A program made the translations under genes and the position numbers. Positions 41,282 to 48,422 of a DNA stretch of 57,294 bases are shown here, one piece after another. The stretch comes from an uncultured Bacteroidales bacterium (GTDB taxonomy: Bacteria > Bacteroidota > Bacteroidia > Bacteroidales > Paludibacteraceae). The first letter of the stretch is position 1, and each line of letters starts with the position of its first letter. The stretch lies in assembly GCA_946626605.1 (NCBI GenBank), contig CAMOUL010000011.1, positions 1 through 57,294 on the forward strand, in the 5' to 3' direction. The notes below the pieces were generated by a model, which had not been told where the DNA came from, ran no database searches, and was given only the letters and a program-made list of their open reading frames with translations.

Positions 41282-41298
41282 ATATAGTAGATTATATT

Positions 41299-42075
41299 TT
41301 ATATTTGCGGTAGATATTCTTTTTTGATATTCGTCATGGCGGCGTACATCGAGTCCATTGCTTCGGGATTAAGTGCCTTGATCTGTGCCACCAGATCTTT
41401 CACTTTTGCCCGCGAAGAAACATGCTCGAACGGACACAACTGTTTCTGTTTCTCGTACCCTCGCATCTCTGCATAACGGATCAGGTCTGCTTCTTCAATC
41501 AACGCCAGCGGCCGGATGATCTGCAAAGGCATCTTCTCTAACTGCAGAATAGGCGGCATCGTGGCATAGGCGCCCTGAAAAATCTGATTCATCAGCAGTG
41601 TCTCGATAATATCATCCTTGTGATGCCCAAATGCAATCTTGTTGCATCCCAGCTCTTGCGCGACGTTGAATAACTCCTTTCTCCTATACCAAGCACAGAG
41701 GAAACACGGATTGTCAATCTCGCGCGGCGTTCTCCCTTCCCTTAAAGGAGGGGCCGGGGGTAGGCTTACATCCCTCACAATCAGCGGCACACCTGCTTCG
41801 TCGCAGAACCGCTGCAGATAACTCATGTCCGAGATATATGCCCGCTCTTTGACCCGCACATGCAAAGCCGTGACCTGAAACCGCGGTTTGTAGATCTTGG
41901 CTCTCCGACCCAGCAACTCGACCAATGCCAGACTGTCTTTGCCTCCGCTCAGGCCGATCAGTATATGGTCTCCGTCTGCAATCAGACCGTAGTCTGCGCA
42001 GGCTTTATGAAACCGTTTCGTGAGACGGTCCCGCTGTTTCTCAAGTGCTATTTGTTCCGGCGTTTTTTGGGGCAT
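41299..42075 (-). CDS. ttcA: TtcA-family tRNA thiolation ATPase
   Basis: 258 residues from MPQKTPEQIALEKQ; the longer frame starts upstream of the promoter and is rejected. PP-loop SGGKDSLAL near residue 42; Fe-S type cysteines CFLCAW (CxxC) and a third Cys in QLCPFEHVS; GHHKDDIIETLLMN is the conserved substrate loop. Family members thiolate cytidine 32 of tRNA using a [4Fe-4S] cluster. An in-frame repeat (41735-41775) inserts LPPAPPLREGRTP just before the CxxC region. Divergent from the EEP-family gene. Assignment to TtcA rather than another PP-loop group is good but not certain. Confidence 0.85.
   Translation of the reverse strand: MPQKTPEQIALEKQRDRLTKRFHKACADYGLIADGDHILIGLSGGKDSLALVELLGRRAKIYKPRFQVTALHVRVKERAYISDMSYLQRFCDEAGVPLIVRDVSLPPAPPLREGRTPREIDNPCFLCAWYRRKELFNVAQELGCNKIAFGHHKDDIIETLLMNQIFQGAYATMPPILQLEKMPLQIIRPLALIEEADLIRYAEMRGYEKQKQLCPFEHVSSRAKVKDLVAQIKALNPEAMDSMYAAMTNIKKEYLPQI
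41735..41775 (-). repeat. Family G repeat (CTCCCTTCCCTTAAAGG type) inside the ttcA-like gene
   Basis: TCTCCCTTCCCTTAAAGGAG followed by GGGCCGGGGGTAGG; the arms around TTAAA are self-complementary. In frame as PPAPPLREGR. Related sequences lie at 44872-44913 in the M28 gene and at 47155-47178. Confidence 0.65.
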
Positions 42076-42101
42076 AACAAGCTTTTTTACGTTTTGCGAC
42101 T

Positions 42102-42133
42102 GCAAAGTTACAAAAAAATTTGCACATATCAAA
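42102..42133 (-). promoter_or_regulatory. Promoter of the ttcA-like operon
   Basis: Minus-strand -7 box TAACTTTGC (42102-42110), -33 box TTTG (42130-42133), 19-base spacer, interleaved with the divergent promoter at 42119-42150. Confidence 0.75.
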
Positions 42134-42150
42134 ATATTTTACTAATTTTG
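42119..42150 (+). promoter_or_regulatory. Promoter of the EEP-family gene and downstream genes
   Basis: -33 TTTG (42119-42122), 20-base spacer, -7 TAATTTTG (42143-42150); 36 bases before the ATG at 42186. Confidence 0.75.
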
Positions 42151-42185
42151 TAGCCGATTTTGTAAATATCGCAAAAATACATACA

Positions 42186-43256
42186 ATGAAACACACATTT
42201 GTTTATGTTGCAGCACTGATGTTGACGGTTAGCATCTTTGCGAAAGCACAGGAGGAGACGAACGCACAATTCGTTCGTTGCATTGCGTTCTACAACCTCG
42301 AGAACCTCTTCGATACCATCCATGACGAGGGCAAGAATGACTACGAGTATTTGCCGGACGGTGGTATGAAGTGGAACGGACTCAAGTATGAGAACAAGGT
42401 GAAGAACATGGCCTACGCCGTTTCGCAGTTGGGAACTGATTATGATCCCCGCGGCGCAGCATGTATCGGTGTAGCGGAGGTGGAGAATATAGGTTGTTTG
42501 TATGACCTCTGCGCAGAGGCAAACAGCAAATACGGCCGTCGCCTCAAGCCGATTTTGATAGAAGGTCCTGACCGCCGTGGTGTGGATGTGGGATTCCTCT
42601 ACGACACCGTGCTCTTCAAACCCACCAAGGCAAACGGCTTTGAACTCAAAGCGCACTATGCGGACGGAGGCGTGATCAAGACCCGTCTGCAACTCTGTGT
42701 GTCGGGTTACCTCATGGGAGACGGAAAGCCGGAGAAGATCCACGTCATTGTGAACCACTGGCCGAGCCGTTACGGAGGCGAGTTGTCAAGTCGTCCGGGA
42801 CGTGACACTGCAGCGATGCTCTGCAAATCTATCTGCGATTCGATCTATCTCAAGGAGCCACGAGCAAAAATTATCATTATGGGTGACTTGAATGATGATC
42901 CGTATAACCACAGCTGCAAAGAAGTGCTGAAAGCGCGCAAGTACCGCGAGGAGGTGGAGCAGCAGGGGTATTTCAATACCATGTGGCAGATGCTCGACCG
43001 CGGTATCGGTTCGCTGGCGTACAACGGCTCGTGGAACCTCTTTGATCAGATTATCATCAGCGAACCGCTGATGAACGAGAAAATAGAATCCGGCAAATGG
43101 ACCTACTGGAAGGCGCAGATCTTCAACAAGCCTTTCTTGACCGTCCAGGAGGGCAAAGACAAAGGTACTCCCTTACGTACCCACAAGAGCGGCGTATGGC
43201 AGAATGGCTACGGAGACCACTATCCCACAATGATTTATCTCATCCGCAAGAAATAA
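42186..43256 (+). CDS. Endonuclease/exonuclease/phosphatase (EEP) family secreted protein
   Basis: 356 residues from MKHTFVYVAALMLTVSIFAK; signal peptide cleaved near AKAQEE. EEP-fold signatures: FYNLENLFDTIHDEG at the start, IGVAEVENIGCLYDL (catalytic Glu), DRRGVDVGFLYD, VNHWPSRYGG, IIMGDLNDDPYNHS and a terminal GDHYPT with the catalytic His. Such secreted Bacteroidota proteins are annotated as nucleases or phosphodiesterases; the substrate is not predictable. Heads a plus-strand run with DUF4290, prs and M28 genes separated by only three bases or overlapping. Confidence 0.88.
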   Translation: MKHTFVYVAALMLTVSIFAKAQEETNAQFVRCIAFYNLENLFDTIHDEGKNDYEYLPDGGMKWNGLKYENKVKNMAYAVSQLGTDYDPRGAACIGVAEVENIGCLYDLCAEANSKYGRRLKPILIEGPDRRGVDVGFLYDTVLFKPTKANGFELKAHYADGGVIKTRLQLCVSGYLMGDGKPEKIHVIVNHWPSRYGGELSSRPGRDTAAMLCKSICDSIYLKEPRAKIIIMGDLNDDPYNHSCKEVLKARKYREEVEQQGYFNTMWQMLDRGIGSLAYNGSWNLFDQIIISEPLMNEKIESGKWTYWKAQIFNKPFLTVQEGKDKGTPLRTHKSGVWQNGYGDHYPTMIYLIRKK

Positions 43257-43290
43257 CAAATGGTAAATGACCAAATTGTAAATGACATGA
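43256..43290 (+). repeat. Family A repeat forming the start of the DUF4290 gene
   Basis: CAAATGGTAAATGACCAAAT followed by TGTAAATGACATG. It provides the ATG and the first nine codons (VNDQIVND). It is the reverse orientation of the CATTTACCATTT repeats at 0.6 and 8.6 kb. Confidence 0.65.
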
Positions 43291-43601
43291 TTTCTCAATT
43301 GAACAGGAATACATCTCCCATTATGATGCGCAACTACGGACGCATCGTGCAGGATATGATTGCTTACACAGCGACCCTGCCGGAGGGAAAAGAGCGCGAT
43401 GCGCTGGAGATTTATATCGCACAATGTATGCGGCAGCGGAACTTGGTGTGGAACAGAGACCAGGAGTCGGGTATCGGACGTGTGAAAGAAGATATTCTCT
43501 TCCTCTCCAAAGGAGCGCTGAAGTGTGACTCAGAGGCGTTCAATCAACTCTTTGCACAGCCGGGAGCATCCAACAACGGATCCAAAAAAAAGAAAAAATA
43601 A
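43260..43601 (+). CDS. DUF4290-like protein
   Basis: 113 residues. MMRNYGRIVQDMIAYTATLP and KERDALEIYIAQCM match the N-terminal part of DUF4290, a Bacteroidota-specific family of unknown function; the C-terminus is a Lys tail (GSKKKKK). Two starts are possible, 43260 or 43287; the first nine codons of the longer form come from an interspersed repeat. Between the EEP gene and prs with three-base gaps. Cytoplasmic. Confidence 0.65.
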   Translation: MVNDQIVNDMISQLNRNTSPIMMRNYGRIVQDMIAYTATLPEGKERDALEIYIAQCMRQRNLVWNRDQESGIGRVKEDILFLSKGALKCDSEAFNQLFAQPGASNNGSKKKKK

Positions 43602-43604
43602 ATA

Positions 43605-44564
43605 ATGGAATCGTCTAGTCAGTTCAAAATCTTCGCCGGCTCCAAAGGCATGGCGTTGGCTAAAGGTATTTGCCAAGAGCTGGGTTGCCAACTCGGCGCT
43701 TTGCATGTCGATCGTTTCTCAGATGGTGAGTTTTGCACCTATTTTGAGGAGTCTGTTCGCGGAAAGTCTGTTTATCTCGTACAATCAACCTGCCCCACCA
43801 GCGATAACCTCATGGAGTTATTGCTGATGATTGATGCGGCCAAACGCGCAAGTGCGTACAAGGTGATTGCTGTCATCCCCTATTTCGGATGGGCACGCCA
43901 GGACCGCAAGGACAAACCCCGTGTCTCTATTGGCGCCAAACTGGTAGCAAACATGTTACAGACGGCTGGCGCAGACCGCGTCATCACTGTGGATCTGCAT
44001 GCCGACCAGATCCAAGGATTCTTCGACATCCCCGTGGATCATATTTTTGGTTCGAATGTGCTGGCTCCGTATGTAGCTTCGCTGAACCTGAAGAAACTGA
44101 TTGTCGCTTCTCCGGATGTGGGTGGCTCAAAGCGAGCTTCTAATTTCGCAAAGAAACTGCATATCATGACCGACCGCGAAGTGCCGATGGTGATTTGCTA
44201 CAAGCATCGCCCTGAGTTCAATCAGGTATCCGAAATGCGCATCTTGGGAGATATATACGGCAAAGATGTGGTCATCTTTGATGACATGGTGGACACCGCA
44301 GGAACACTCTGCAAGGCCGCAGAAATAATGAAAGAAGGTGGCGCCAAGTCTGTACGTGCAGTAGTCTCTCACGCAGTTCTTAGCGGTAGCGCTTGCCAGC
44401 GGATAGAGGAGTCGGTTCTCGAAGAAGTCGTTTGTACGGATTCGCTTCCGATAGATCCCGCTCGTTGCTCGAAACTGCGCGTAGTGAGCCTTGCCAAATC
44501 GATTGCTGCAACCATTAGTGCTATACAAAATCATACTTCTGTAAGCGAAGCAAACACACAATGA
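43605..44564 (+). CDS. prs: Ribose-phosphate pyrophosphokinase
   Basis: 319 residues, normal length. FAGSKGMALAKGICQELGCQ, HVDRFSDGEFCTYFEESVRG, ATP-loop PYFGWARQDRKDKPR, VDLHADQIQGFFDIPVDH and the PRPP-binding loop VVIFDDMVDTAGTLCKAAE are all standard. Makes PRPP from ribose 5-phosphate and ATP for nucleotide, His and Trp synthesis. Overlaps the start of the M28 peptidase gene by four bases. Confidence 0.96.
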   Translation: MESSSQFKIFAGSKGMALAKGICQELGCQLGALHVDRFSDGEFCTYFEESVRGKSVYLVQSTCPTSDNLMELLLMIDAAKRASAYKVIAVIPYFGWARQDRKDKPRVSIGAKLVANMLQTAGADRVITVDLHADQIQGFFDIPVDHIFGSNVLAPYVASLNLKKLIVASPDVGGSKRASNFAKKLHIMTDREVPMVICYKHRPEFNQVSEMRILGDIYGKDVVIFDDMVDTAGTLCKAAEIMKEGGAKSVRAVVSHAVLSGSACQRIEESVLEEVVCTDSLPIDPARCSKLRVVSLAKSIAATISAIQNHTSVSEANTQ

Positions 44565-45592
44565 TCAATCACTTGAGAACAAATAGTTGGATAATAGGAA
44601 TGGTGGCAGGCATCGCCTGCCTCCTTTCCGCTTGCGGAAAAAAGCAAGCAGTGGCTACCCGTCCGTCCTTTTCTTCCGATAGTGCGTACGCGTATATCGA
44701 ACGACAGATGGCTTTCGGACCTCGTGTGCCAAACAGCAACGCCCACATGCAATGTGCCGTGTGGCTCATTGAGCAACTGAAGGCGTTTGGAGCCGAAGTG
44801 GAACTGCAAAAAGGATTCATGCCGGACTACAAAGGCGATAACCAGCAGATCTACAACATCATCGGACACTTCACTCCCTCCCTTGAGGGAACGGACGGGG
44901 AGGGGTTTTCCCGTCCCCGTATCCTCTTAGGTGCGCACTACGACACACGCCCTTGGTGCGATGAGGAAGAGGATTACTCCGAGCGTTTCTATAACGTCCC
45001 CGGCGCCAACGATGGCGCTTCCGGTGTGGGTGTCCTCCTTGAAGTAGCGCGCCAACTCGGTCTGAGAGTGGCAGACTCCACATTGTCAACCCCCGTGGAC
45101 ATTATCTTCTTTGACTGCGAAGATATGGGTACGCCGCGTGTCTATACCGGCGCAGAGCGCGAAGACACCTGGTGCCTCGGCTCCCAACTCTGGGCTACCA
45201 ACTATGCAAACAATATTAAACTTTCAAACAGCGAAGCGTCAAACGGATACCAATATGGTATCATATTGGACATGGTCGGCGCACCCGACGCAGTCTTCCC
45301 TCTGGAGATGTATTCCACCCAGTACGCGTCGAACTACCAACACCAGATCTGGCGCGCTGCAGAGCAGTTGGGCTACGGATCGATGTGGGTCAAACAACAG
45401 TCGTACCCCATTACCGATGACCATTATTACATCAACTATATCGCCGGCATTCCCTGCGTAGATGTTATCCACTACGATATCCGCAATGCTACGGGCTTCC
45501 CCCATTGGTGGCACACCCGAAACGACAATATGGATAATATTTCCAAATCAACCCTCCAGGCTGTCGGCGAAGTGGTCATGAGCCAACTCTGA
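44561..45592 (+). CDS. M28 family zinc peptidase lipoprotein (glutaminyl-cyclase-like)
   Basis: 343 residues. Lipobox LLSAC with Cys25. Catalytic-type motifs: GAHYDTRPW (zinc His/Asp), PGANDGASGVGVLLEVAR (bridging Asp), FFDCEDMG (Glu), DMVGAPDAVFP and DDHYYINYIAGIPCVDVIHYD (last zinc His). This subgroup includes bacterial glutaminyl cyclases as well as aminopeptidases. Between YNIIGHF and RILLGAHYD an in-frame repeat adds TPSLEGTDGEGFSRP. KLSNSEASNGY near residue 225 may be another small insert. Translationally coupled to prs. Confidence 0.88.
   Translation: MINHLRTNSWIIGMVAGIACLLSACGKKQAVATRPSFSSDSAYAYIERQMAFGPRVPNSNAHMQCAVWLIEQLKAFGAEVELQKGFMPDYKGDNQQIYNIIGHFTPSLEGTDGEGFSRPRILLGAHYDTRPWCDEEEDYSERFYNVPGANDGASGVGVLLEVARQLGLRVADSTLSTPVDIIFFDCEDMGTPRVYTGAEREDTWCLGSQLWATNYANNIKLSNSEASNGYQYGIILDMVGAPDAVFPLEMYSTQYASNYQHQIWRAAEQLGYGSMWVKQQSYPITDDHYYINYIAGIPCVDVIHYDIRNATGFPHWWHTRNDNMDNISKSTLQAVGEVVMSQL
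44872..44913 (+). repeat. Family G repeat inside the M28 gene
   Basis: ACTCCCTCCCTTGAGGGAAC followed by GGACGGGGAGGGGTTTTC; the CCCTTGAGGG core is a near palindrome, as in the 41.7 kb copy. In frame as TPSLEGTDGEGFS. Confidence 0.65.
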
Positions 45593-45593
45593 A

Positions 45594-45722
45594 AAAAAAT
45601 GTACGATCTTTAAGATTTATGCCTGTAAGTACAAAGTAAGAGTTAAGTAAGGGTTTTGTAAGACTCAAGTAAGGGTTTTGTGCTATGCAAAACAAGCCCC
45701 AAAAATGTACTATTTTTAAGAA
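45594..45722. repeat. Direct repeats between the M28 gene and sufC
   Basis: AAAAAATGTACGATCTTTAA (45594-) and AAAAATGTACTATTTTTAAG (45701-) frame the gap. Inside are two copies of AAGTAAGGGTTTTGT (45645-45659 and 45667-45681, period 22). No promoter box was recognised. Confidence 0.7.
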
Positions 45723-46472
45723 ATGAATAAACTACTTGAAATAAAAGATCTTCATGCCTCTATCGGCGGAAAGGAGATTCTCAAGGGTGTCAACCTCGTC
45801 ATCAACGAAGGCGAGGTACACGCAATCATGGGACCGAACGGAGCCGGTAAATCGACCCTCTCTGCCGTCCTCACGGGCAATCCTGCGTACGAGGTAACTT
45901 CCGGAGAAGTCTATCTCAAAGGTCAAGACCTTCTCGCTATGCCTGCGGAGGTACGCGCACGTGCGGGCGTGTTCCTTTCTTTTCAATATCCGGTGGAAAT
46001 CCCGGGTGTCAGCATGACCAACTTCATGCGCGCTGCCATCAATGCCAAACGCGAATACGAAGGAAAAGAACCCATCGCTCCCAAAGAGTTCCTCGCATTG
46101 ATGCGAGAGAAGAAAAAACTCCTTGAACTGCCTGACAAACTCAATAACCGCTCGGTGAACGAAGGTTTCTCCGGCGGTGAGAAGAAGAAAAACGAGATCT
46201 TCCAGATGGCGATGTTGGAGCCTTGTCTCGCGATCCTCGATGAGACTGATTCAGGACTCGATATCGACGCACTCCGCATTGTGGCAGAAGGCGTCAATAA
46301 ACTCAAAACGCCGCAGAACGCATCCATCGTCATCACCCACTACCAGCGACTCTTGGACTACATCGTCCCCGACTTTGTACACGTCCTTGCAGATGGCAAG
46401 ATCGTCAAGACAGGCGATAAAACTTTAGCCCTCGAACTCGAAGAGAAAGGCTACGAAGGTATCAATCTATGA
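45723..46472 (+). CDS. sufC: Fe-S cluster assembly ATPase SufC
   Basis: 249 residues. Walker A MGPNGAGKSTLSAV, QFPVEIPGVS-like YPVEIPGVSMTNFMRAAIN, signature FSGGEKKKNEIFQ and Walker B CLAILDETDSGLDIDALRIV are diagnostic for SufC. Energises Fe-S assembly on the SufBD scaffold. sufB, which normally precedes sufC in this phylum, is not present upstream here. Overlaps sufD by four bases. Confidence 0.96.
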   Translation: MNKLLEIKDLHASIGGKEILKGVNLVINEGEVHAIMGPNGAGKSTLSAVLTGNPAYEVTSGEVYLKGQDLLAMPAEVRARAGVFLSFQYPVEIPGVSMTNFMRAAINAKREYEGKEPIAPKEFLALMREKKKLLELPDKLNNRSVNEGFSGGEKKKNEIFQMAMLEPCLAILDETDSGLDIDALRIVAEGVNKLKTPQNASIVITHYQRLLDYIVPDFVHVLADGKIVKTGDKTLALELEEKGYEGINL

Positions 46473-47149
46473 GCGAGATAATTATTCATAGTGGAGAGAC
46501 GTTCGAAAAAGTCTTTCTGAATGAGTCGGTAAACCTCCATTTCGTGCAGGAGGCGGGTTCGCATGTGAAGATTCATGTGCTGAATATGCCTTTCGATAAC
46601 TCGATAACTCGAAATATCGATATATCGAAACAATCGTGCCCTTCAGAGGCTACGAATAATATTGTTGTGGAGCAAGTAGGCGAAGGATGCTCCACGGAGA
46701 TCTACGCGCTCGCATATCTCCATGGCGATGAATCCGTTACTGCCGAGACCCACGTCACGCACGCTGTCGGAGGCGGCACTTCGAACCAGTTGGTGAAGTT
46801 CGTTTTGGCGGATCGTGCCCGTGGTTCGTTCATCGGCGATCTGAAGATCGCGCCCGACGCGCAGAAGACCGAGGCGCATCAGACCAACCGCAACCTCCTG
46901 CTCTCTGAAACCGCAGAGATGCGTACCCGCCCGCAGTTGGAGATCTACGCCGATGACGTCAAAGCGACACATGGCGCTTCCACCGGACAACTCGATGATT
47001 CGGCACTCTTCTACATGCAGCAACGGGGTATAGACAAACAAAAAGCGCGTCAACTCCTCGTTAACGCGTTTATGATCGATGTCCTCAATACCATCTCCGA
47101 TGAGACCCTGAGAGAGAAACTCATTAATACTTTAGATTCCGACCTGTAA
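46469..47149 (+). CDS. sufD: Short SufD-type Fe-S assembly scaffold
   Basis: 226 residues, about half the usual 400-450. The beta-helix core and C-terminal helices are present: VKFVLADRARGSFIGDLKI, AHQTNRNLLLSETAEMRTRP, LEIYADDVKATHGASTGQLD, FYMQQRGIDKQKARQLLVNA. The usual long N-terminal region is missing or reduced to about 100 residues. An in-frame family B repeat (46595-46632) encodes FDNSITRNIDISKQS. The start is fixed by the overlap with sufC. Works with SufC; whether it needs a distant sufB is unknown. Confidence 0.85.
   Translation: MSEIIIHSGETFEKVFLNESVNLHFVQEAGSHVKIHVLNMPFDNSITRNIDISKQSCPSEATNNIVVEQVGEGCSTEIYALAYLHGDESVTAETHVTHAVGGGTSNQLVKFVLADRARGSFIGDLKIAPDAQKTEAHQTNRNLLLSETAEMRTRPQLEIYADDVKATHGASTGQLDDSALFYMQQRGIDKQKARQLLVNAFMIDVLNTISDETLREKLINTLDSDL
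46595..46632 (+). repeat. Family B palindromic repeat inside sufD
   Basis: GATAACTCGATAACTCGAAA followed by TATCGATATATCGAAAC. In frame as DNSITRNIDISK. Same family as at 15930-15972 and in the 53.5-56.6 kb intergenic gaps. Confidence 0.75.
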
Positions 47150-47247
47150 CCTTATCTCCCTCCCTTGTGGGGTGAAGGGCTTTGTCCGATCGAGCGTCCG
47201 GTGGACGGTCGTAGAACAAATGAGCGAAGCGGTCTTTTACTGAACTC
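47150..47247. repeat. Gap between convergent sufD and ispB made of family G and family C repeats
   Basis: TCTCCCTCCCTTGTGGGGTG (47155-47174) is family G; GAGCGAAGCGGTCTTTTACT (about 47222-47241) is family C and supplies the ispB stop codon. Between them a CGTCC-GGT-GGACG hairpin may terminate transcription. Confidence 0.6.
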
Positions 47248-48232
47248 TATTGATGGCGAAATCGAGTAAGGCAATCAGACTGCGTTTCTCAGCTGAGTCC
47301 CGGAAAACGCTTAGCGCCTCCGTGGCTTTCTTTTTATAGGCAAGCATCTGTTGCACAGCGTACTCTTCGCCTTTGAATCGCAGAACAAATGCCTTGATCT
47401 CTTCTAAGGTCCGAGCTTCTTCCTCCGGCGAATAACCATCCGCTACTAACCGCTCGCCTTTTGCCTTAATCTCCTCTGCCTCGTCTTTAGGCGCGCGGCG
47501 CAAGGATTCTATCAGAGGAAGTGTCACTTTGCCATCCCGTAAGTCGCTCATCGTGGGTTTGCCTATTTCCTCCAGATCGCTGTAATCGAAGATATCGTCC
47601 TTAATCTGGAAACACAGACCCAACATCTTTCCGTATTCACGCAAAGCGGCGCGCTGTTTGGGAGTACACCCTGCACTCTCTGCGCCGGCTTCCGCGCAAG
47701 CCTGAAAAAGTTGTGCGGTCTTTTGCTCGATGACTTGCAAGTACCGTGCTTCATCAATCCACATCGATTGTCCCACATGCAACTGAACCATCTCTCCGCT
47801 GGAAAGGTTCTTACCGAGATTAGAGACAATCTCCAAAATACGAATATTTCGCACCTCGGCAATCAGACCGATGACTTTTGCCAACATGTAATCTCCTACC
47901 AGAACAGCAATCTTATTGGTCCATTTGGCATGAACCGCTTCTACACCGCGGCGCGTGTCAGAACTGTCCACCACATCGTCGTGAATCAGACTTGCCGTGT
48001 GCAATAACTCGAGCGCTACCGCCGAACGCAAGGTCTTGTCTGTTATGGTATCGCATATCTGTGCGCATAACAAAACAACCAGCGGTCGGAGCTGTTTGCC
48101 GCGACTTGAACCCACGTGACGAAGCACTTCCTGCTGCAACTTATTGTCTGCATGCAGGCTCTGTTCCATCAGCCGTTCGTACGCGCGCCAACTGTCCTCT
48201 ATAGGGAACCGTATTTCGGATAAAGCGTTCAT
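47237..48232 (-). CDS. ispB: Trans-polyprenyl diphosphate synthase (IspB/octaprenyl type)
   Basis: 331 residues from MNALSEIRFPIED; the longer frame begins upstream of the promoter and is rejected. First Asp-rich motif LIHDDVVDSSDTRRG and second FQIKDDIFDYSD; GKQLRPLVVLL and VLVGDYMLAKV are typical. Makes the long prenyl chain used by MenA for menaquinone. KAKGERLVADGY near the C-terminus is encoded by a family F repeat, and the stop codon lies in a family C repeat. Monocistronic, divergent from uxaC. Confidence 0.93.
   Translation of the reverse strand: MNALSEIRFPIEDSWRAYERLMEQSLHADNKLQQEVLRHVGSSRGKQLRPLVVLLCAQICDTITDKTLRSAVALELLHTASLIHDDVVDSSDTRRGVEAVHAKWTNKIAVLVGDYMLAKVIGLIAEVRNIRILEIVSNLGKNLSSGEMVQLHVGQSMWIDEARYLQVIEQKTAQLFQACAEAGAESAGCTPKQRAALREYGKMLGLCFQIKDDIFDYSDLEEIGKPTMSDLRDGKVTLPLIESLRRAPKDEAEEIKAKGERLVADGYSPEEEARTLEEIKAFVLRFKGEEYAVQQMLAYKKKATEALSVFRDSAEKRSLIALLDFAINRVQ
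47450..47472 (-). repeat. Family F repeat inside ispB
   Basis: CGCTCGCCTTTTGCCTTAA on the plus strand; in frame as IKAKGER. Short copy of the lpxB repeat at 31681-31723, same reading frame. Confidence 0.5.
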
Positions 48233-48248
48233 ATTTTCGAAATCGAGT

Positions 48249-48280
48249 GCAAAGATACTACTTTTTTGCGGAATATACAA
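48249..48280 (-). promoter_or_regulatory. Promoter of ispB
   Basis: Minus-strand -7 box TATCTTTGC (48249-48257), -33 box TTGT (48277-48280), 19-base spacer; 17 bases before the ATG at 48232. Confidence 0.75.
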
Positions 48281-48343
48281 GAAAAAATGAAGAATGTGTA
48301 TTATTTGCGTCAATTTTTCCACATAATACTCAATTATTTTCCG

Positions 48344-48352
48344 TACCTTTGC
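48344..48352 (+). promoter_or_regulatory. -7 box of the uxaC promoter
   Basis: TACCTTTGC, 70 bases before the uxaC ATG. The expected -33 region is not a good TTTG match, which would suit an activator-dependent or regulated promoter. Confidence 0.6.
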
Positions 48353-48360
48353 AGCGTAAA

Positions 48361-48378
48361 ATTATGCAAAAGCATAAT
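48361..48378 (+). promoter_or_regulatory. Candidate operator/hairpin in the uxaC leader
   Basis: ATTATGC-AAAA-GCATAAT, perfect 7-base arms, nine bases after the -7 box, i.e. at the start of the transcript. Position suits a repressor site for uronate control. Confidence 0.5.
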
Positions 48379-48422
48379 AGGCCCCGAAAAACAATCATTT
48401 AACACAATAAAATCTATCATTT

